Shown here in pieces: positions 6,700 through 9,026 of a stretch of DNA of 9,026 nucleotides. Both the position numbers and the translations under genes were made by a program. The notes under the pieces were generated by a model that searched no databases, was not told where the DNA came from, and saw only the letters and a list, made by a program, of their open reading frames with translations. The first letter of the stretch is position 1. Each line of letters opens with the position of its first letter. Source of the stretch: Candidatus Magasanikiibacteriota bacterium (GTDB taxonomy: Bacteria; Patescibacteriota; Patescibacteriia; Magasanikbacterales; UBA10003); contig DOQH01000019.1 of assembly GCA_003514455.1 (NCBI GenBank), positions 18,732 through 27,757 on the forward strand, written 5' to 3'.

Positions 6700-6704
6700 C
6701 TATT

Positions 6705-6710
6705 CCTCCT
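6705..6710 (-). promoter_or_regulatory. Consensus ribosome binding site of the zinc-finger gene
   Basis: AGGAGG, read leftward, lies 5 bases before the ATG at 6699. It is the only perfect anti-16S match found upstream of a gene in this window. It decides both the start and the strand for a gene that would otherwise be easy to dismiss. Confidence 0.85.
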
Positions 6711-6758
6711 TCTCAAGTTGTGGTTCGTGCGGACCAACCTAGCCCGCGATTATTCGAT

Positions 6759-6787
6759 ATATTAACAAAAGCCGCTTCAAAAGTCAA
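6759..6787 (-). promoter_or_regulatory. Sigma70-type promoter for the zinc-finger gene, nested in a terminator
   Basis: Reading leftward, TTGACT (6782-6787, 5 of 6 matches) is followed after 17 bases by TAATAT (6759-6764, 4 of 6). The -35 lies in the loop of the helicase gene's terminator hairpin, and the spacer contains that hairpin's second arm and T-tract. The predicted start near 6752 gives a leader of about 50 bases. Confidence 0.55.
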
Positions 6788-6795
6788 GAAGCGGC
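6761..6795 (-). terminator. Rho-independent terminator of the DEAD-box helicase gene
   Basis: A perfect 8-bp stem, GCCGCTTC (6771-6778) with GAAGCGGC (6788-6795), encloses a 9-base loop. Reading leftward it is followed by TTTTGTTAAT. The hairpin begins 24 bases past the helicase stop codon. The T-tract is short, so termination may be partial and allow some read-through into the zinc-finger gene. Confidence 0.75.
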
Positions 6796-6818
6796 CATTG
6801 CATTGCTTATTGAGAAAA

Positions 6819-8057
6819 TTACCGACGGCGTCTAAAATTTCTATTTTGTCCATGAAACGGCCGACCGCCGCCACGATATGGTGCGTCAACTTCAATCACC
6901 TTGGTGCCAGGTCTAACAGCGCGACGAGCCGGCAAAATTGGCAATTCGGAAACCGGAATGGTTTTTTTAATAAGTCGTTCAATTTGTTTAACATCCATCC
7001 TTTGATCCGGACCGGCAAAAGAAACCGCCTTGCCGGTGCTTCCGGCGCGACCTGTGCGGCCAATGCGATGAACATAATCTTCCGGATTATCAGGCAAATC
7101 ATAATTAACAACCAAGGCAATATCTTCCACATCAATTCCTCGAGCGGCAATGTCAGTGGCCACAAGCACGCGATACTTGCCGGCCTTGAATCCGGCCATG
7201 GCCGCCTGTCTTTGGGCAAGCGAACGATTGGAATGTATTTCAATTGCCGAATGCCCCATGTCTCTTACCTGTCCGGCAATTCTTTTTGCGCCGTGTTTGG
7301 TGCGAGAAAAAATCAAAACAGTGCCATGAGTGTCGGTTAATAATTTATCTAAAAGTTGAACGCGCACATCTTTGGGCGCGATAAAAATTTCTTGCTCCAC
7401 CTGAGCAGCCGGAGTGCCTGCCGGAGCAACTTCAATACGCCATGGCATTTTCATAAATCGTGCGGCAACTTCTGCAATGGCTTTGGGCATTGTAGCTGAA
7501 AACATCAAGGTCTGGCGCTCTTTTGGAGCGGCGCTCAAAATCTGTTTGATCTGCGGAAGAAAACCAATGTCAAACATTCTGTCCGCCTCATCCATTACAA
7601 TCATATTCACTTTTTCCAAAGTGATATTTTTGTTTTGCAAATGGTCAATCAAACGGCCGGGAGTGGACACGATGATATGCGGCCGTCGGCGAATGGCCTG
7701 AATTTGTTGAAAAGAAGACGCTCCTCCAATTACAACAGCAGTGCGCAAACCGAATTTACGGCCAAGTGTCTGTAGCACATCATTCACCTGCAAAGCCAAT
7801 TCGCGAGTGGGCAATAAAATCAATCCTTGGCCTTTATTCTGGCCAAGCAATTGAATCATAGGTATGCCAAAAGCCAAGGTCTTGCCAGTGCCTGTTTGAG
7901 CAATACCAACAATGTCTTTACCATCTAAAGCAGCTGGAATACACTGGTGCTGAATGGGCGTTGGAGTTGTGAAACGCATGCGACTTAATACCTCAAGCAT
8001 TTCCGGAGCAATGCCAAGTGTGTTAAAACTAGGCACAATTTGGTTTGTGTGTGTCAT
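6819..8057 (-). CDS. DEAD-box ATP-dependent RNA helicase, RhlE-like
   Basis: This gene encodes a 412-residue RNA helicase that unwinds short RNA duplexes with ATP; bacterial relatives act in ribosome assembly, RNA decay and cold adaptation. Seen, in order: Q motif (F11, PTPIQ 32-36), motif I AQTGTGKT (53-60), Ia PTRELA (83-88), GG (111-112), Ib TPGR (132-135), II DEAD (156-159), III SAT (187-189), IV VLIFSRTK (247-254), V DIAARGIDV (302-310) and VI HRIGRTGRAG (330-339). All are intact. The tail after about 375 is short and basic, ending RGGGRPFHGQNRNFRRRR, an RNA-binding type extension. It diverges from the cold-shock gene and is followed by the zinc-finger gene. The start codon has no Shine-Dalgarno and lies in a long leader hairpin, which suggests post-transcriptional control. 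Confidence 0.97.
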   Translation of the reverse strand: MTHTNQIVPSFNTLGIAPEMLEVLSRMRFTTPTPIQHQCIPAALDGKDIVGIAQTGTGKTLAFGIPMIQLLGQNKGQGLILLPTRELALQVNDVLQTLGRKFGLRTAVVIGGASSFQQIQAIRRRPHIIVSTPGRLIDHLQNKNITLEKVNMIVMDEADRMFDIGFLPQIKQILSAAPKERQTLMFSATMPKAIAEVAARFMKMPWRIEVAPAGTPAAQVEQEIFIAPKDVRVQLLDKLLTDTHGTVLIFSRTKHGAKRIAGQVRDMGHSAIEIHSNRSLAQRQAAMAGFKAGKYRVLVATDIAARGIDVEDIALVVNYDLPDNPEDYVHRIGRTGRAGSTGKAVSFAGPDQRMDVKQIERLIKKTIPVSELPILPARRAVRPGTKVIEVDAPYRGGGRPFHGQNRNFRRRR

Positions 8058-8100
8058 AAATTATGTGACCCGAGTTTCTACTGGGTCACATAATGACACA
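8050..8100 (-). promoter_or_regulatory. Long leader hairpin enclosing the helicase start codon
   Basis: A perfect 12-bp inverted repeat, ATTATGTGACCC (8060-8071) and GGGTCACATAAT (8083-8094), has an 11-base loop. Outside it, TGTGTC (8050-8055) pairs with GACACA (8095-8100), leaving a four-base bulge (8056-8059) on one side only. In the helicase mRNA the A and U of the start codon fall in that bulge and the G is paired. No T-tract follows, so it is not a terminator. It may mask translation initiation, or act as a DNA operator; this is inferred. Confidence 0.7.
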
Positions 8101-8116
8101 AGAGATCCGAGTCGTT

Positions 8117-8133
8117 GGCTGCTTAATACAGCC
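8117..8133 (-). promoter_or_regulatory. Small hairpin at the 5' end of the helicase leader
   Basis: GGCTG and CAGCC form a perfect 5-bp stem with a 7-base loop, a few bases after the predicted transcription start near 8137. It could protect the 5' end of the mRNA or fold together with the larger start-codon hairpin. It is short enough to be chance. Confidence 0.4.
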
Positions 8134-8143
8134 GGAATATATC

Positions 8144-8172
8144 AGTATAGCACAAAATGGCGTTTTTGTCAA
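8144..8172 (-). promoter_or_regulatory. Strong sigma70-type promoter for the helicase gene
   Basis: Reading leftward, TTGACA (8167-8172) is a perfect -35, followed after 17 bases by TATACT (8144-8149), 5 of 6. The predicted start near 8137 gives a leader of about 80 bases that contains two hairpins. Confidence 0.85.
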
Positions 8173-8188
8173 GGAAATGAGCTTGCTG

Positions 8189-8217
8189 TTGACAATTCCT
8201 TGCATTTATGATATAAT
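8189..8217 (+). promoter_or_regulatory. Full-consensus sigma70-type promoter for the cold-shock gene
   Basis: TTGACA (8189-8194), exactly 17 bases, then TATAAT (8212-8217): every position matches the housekeeping consensus. The predicted start near 8224 gives a leader of about 60 bases. Its -35 is only 16 bases from the -35 of the divergent helicase promoter. Confidence 0.92.
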
Positions 8218-8223
8218 ATCAAC

Positions 8224-8283
8224 ATCCTTAGAAAATTGGTCGGTTTTCTTAAACAGGATAGAAATTTTATTTTTATTACCAAT
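8224..8283 (+). promoter_or_regulatory. AU-rich leader of the cold-shock mRNA
   Basis: The predicted 60-base untranslated leader has no Shine-Dalgarno near the ATG. ATTGGT (8235-8240) can pair with ACCAAT (8278-8283), which ends directly against the start codon, closing an AU-rich loop of 37 bases. By analogy with structured cspA leaders this could respond to temperature; the pairing is short and unproven. Confidence 0.35.
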
Positions 8284-8484
8284 ATGAAAGGTACTATTAA
8301 AACAATAATTGCTGAAAAGCATTTTGGCTTTATTACACCTGACGGTGGAGTAAAGGATCTCTTCTTTCATGAAACCGGTCTTGTCGGAATTCAATTCTCT
8401 GAATTGAAATCCGGTGATGCCGTGAACTTTGATGAAGAGCAGTCTGAAAAAGGACCTCGCGCGATCAATGTGACCCGCGCATAA
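8284..8484 (+). CDS. CspA-family cold-shock protein (RNA chaperone)
   Basis: This gene encodes a 66-residue single-domain OB-fold protein that binds single-stranded RNA and DNA and melts RNA secondary structure, helping translation and transcription, often in the cold. Seen: MKGTIKTIIAEKHFGFITPDGG, with RNP1 as KHFGFI (family KGFGFI), and RNP2 as DLFFH (family VFVHF), which carry the nucleic-acid-stacking aromatics; the C-terminal EKGPRAINV matches the family's last strand. Length is typical. The ATG at 8284 is chosen because the family begins there; an in-frame TTG at 8236 would add 16 unrelated residues. It is a single-gene unit with a consensus promoter and a strong terminator, and probably highly expressed. 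It diverges from the DEAD-box helicase gene, a partner in RNA unfolding. Confidence 0.96.
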   Translation: MKGTIKTIIAEKHFGFITPDGGVKDLFFHETGLVGIQFSELKSGDAVNFDEEQSEKGPRAINVTRA

Positions 8485-8503
8485 TCTTTTTCAAAAAGAT
8501 ACA

Positions 8504-8540
8504 AAAATACCCCGCGCTTTAATGGCGCGGGGTATTTTGT
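8504..8540. terminator. Bidirectional rho-independent terminator between csp and the ABC-F gene
   Basis: A 14-bp perfect stem (8504-8517 with 8525-8538) has a 7-base loop. The core is CCCCGCGC/GCGCGGGG, flanked by AAAATA/TATTTT. The plus-strand side ends in TATTTTGTTTT and the minus-strand side in TATTTTTGT, so it can end both the cold-shock transcript and the convergent ABC-F transcript. Confidence 0.95.
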
Positions 8541-8551
8541 TTTGGAAATTT

Positions 8552-9026
8552 TTACAAAGCTCCGAGATCCAATCTTTCATTAACTTTAATCGCTTTTACA
8601 AAATCGGGCATATGACTGATTAGAATTATAGTACCGTCGTAATTATTAATAGCTTGAGCAATCACCGGAATATGGCGAAAATTAATATGATTGGTCGGCT
8701 CGTCTAAAACCAAAAGACCCGGTTTCATCAAGACCAATCGCGCGAAAGAGAGTAATCCCTTTTGACCTTCTGACAAACTGGAAATCGGCAAGCCCATTAA
8801 TTCGCCTGTAATCAAAAGCCCTGCGGCGACAGAACGCATTTCTTGAATATCTGTGCCATCAACCAAGACGCTTTTCAAAGAATCAAAAACAGTTTGTCCG
8901 TAGTCCAAAGTTGCAAAATCTTGACTGTAATAACCCACGCGAGTGTCTGGCAAAATTACTGTGTCTTCACTCGAGCCATTTACCAAAGAACGCAACAAAG
9001 TACTTTTGCCAATGCCGTTTGGTCCG
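8552..9026 (-). CDS. ABC-F family ATPase, C-terminal part (runs off the window)
   Basis: This is the 3' end of a gene whose 5' part lies beyond the right edge. Seen: Walker A GPNGIGKST at the edge (8999-9025); the Q-loop segment VGYYSQDF; the signature LSEGQKGLLSFARL, a variant of the usual LSGGE; Walker B LLVLDEPTNH followed by INFRHIP where many relatives have LDL; and the H-loop ILISH. The EPTNH after Walker B and the lack of membrane segments point to ABC-F, soluble ATPases that act on the ribosome (EttA/Uup/antibiotic-resistance types), not transporters. The visible part is the second nucleotide-binding domain, and it ends a few residues after ERLDLG with no long tail. The gene is convergent with the cold-shock gene. 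Which ABC-F subfamily it belongs to cannot be decided without the first half and linker. Confidence 0.92.
   Translation of the reverse strand, partial: GPNGIGKSTLLRSLVNGSSEDTVILPDTRVGYYSQDFATLDYGQTVFDSLKSVLVDGTDIQEMRSVAAGLLITGELMGLPISSLSEGQKGLLSFARLVLMKPGLLVLDEPTNHINFRHIPVIAQAINNYDGTIILISHMPDFVKAIKVNERLDLGAL

Noticed and set aside
6403..6765. A 120-codon open frame on the plus strand opposite the zinc-finger gene
   Set aside because: It has no recognisable motif or ribosome binding site, while the minus-strand frame has a complete zinc-finger signature, AGGAGG, promoter and terminator.
6504..7340. A 278-codon open frame on the plus strand
   Set aside because: It lies antisense to the zinc-finger and helicase genes, has no family features or ribosome binding site, and reads through both terminators.
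8050..8100. CRP-like operator (TGTGA...TCACA)
   Set aside because: The half-sites are separated by 17 bases instead of the 6 of CRP sites; the pattern follows from the long hairpin.
8236..8283. TTG-initiated N-terminal extension of the cold-shock protein
   Set aside because: The extra 16 residues do not belong to the family and cover the predicted leader; the ATG at 8284 gives the standard 66-residue form.
8484..8500. Short palindrome ATCTTTTT-C-AAAAAGAT after the cold-shock gene
   Set aside because: Its one-base centre makes a poor RNA hairpin and the strong GC-rich terminator follows directly.
1..9026. CRISPR arrays, tRNA or rRNA genes, insertion sequences, phage genes
   Set aside because: No regularly spaced repeats, cloverleaf-like segments, transposase motifs or terminal repeats were seen on either strand.

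Overview
The window reads as a compact piece of a bacterial chromosome with moderate to low G+C (about 42% in the transport genes, by a hand-counted sample). It uses the standard bacterial code: TGA ends gpsA and the amino-acid permease. Short intergenic gaps, minimal gene versions (a 234-residue YidC-like protein, a 66-residue cold-shock protein) and the style of the ABC-F and Nramp-like proteins suggest a member of the Candidate Phyla Radiation / Patescibacteria. That placement is an inference, since no rRNA or marker set is present. No tRNA, CRISPR array, insertion sequence or phage gene was found.

Left part (1-6368, all minus strand): a tightly packed run of seven genes is read leftward from a promoter at 6340-6368. 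In transcription order they are a soluble PRC-barrel/MgtE-N/CBS protein, an Nramp-like divalent-metal transporter, a small cysteine-rich membrane protein, a HAD phosphatase, an APC-type amino-acid permease, glycerol-3-phosphate dehydrogenase (gpsA) and a short YidC-like membrane insertase. Gaps are 3-18 bases. The first two look like one functional unit, with the MgtE-type sensor module encoded apart from the permease it would gate and that permease being Nramp-like rather than MgtE-like. The later genes serve envelope housekeeping: phospholipid precursor supply, membrane-protein insertion and nutrient uptake.

Middle part (6400-8283): a 94-residue protein ending in a textbook RanBP2-type zinc finger has its own consensus ribosome binding site, promoter and terminator. 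Upstream of it on the same strand is a RhlE-like DEAD-box RNA helicase, whose leader folds into a long hairpin that holds its start codon. In two places a promoter is nested in the terminator of the preceding transcription unit.

Right part (8144-9026): two near-perfect sigma70-type promoters stand back to back and drive the helicase leftward and a CspA-family cold-shock protein rightward, forming a divergent RNA-remodelling pair. A strong bidirectional terminator separates the cold-shock gene from the convergent 3' end of an ABC-F ATPase gene that runs off the right edge.

The items most worth a second look are the RanBP2-type zinc-finger gene, the split MgtE-sensor/Nramp-like transporter pair, and the helicase leader hairpin.
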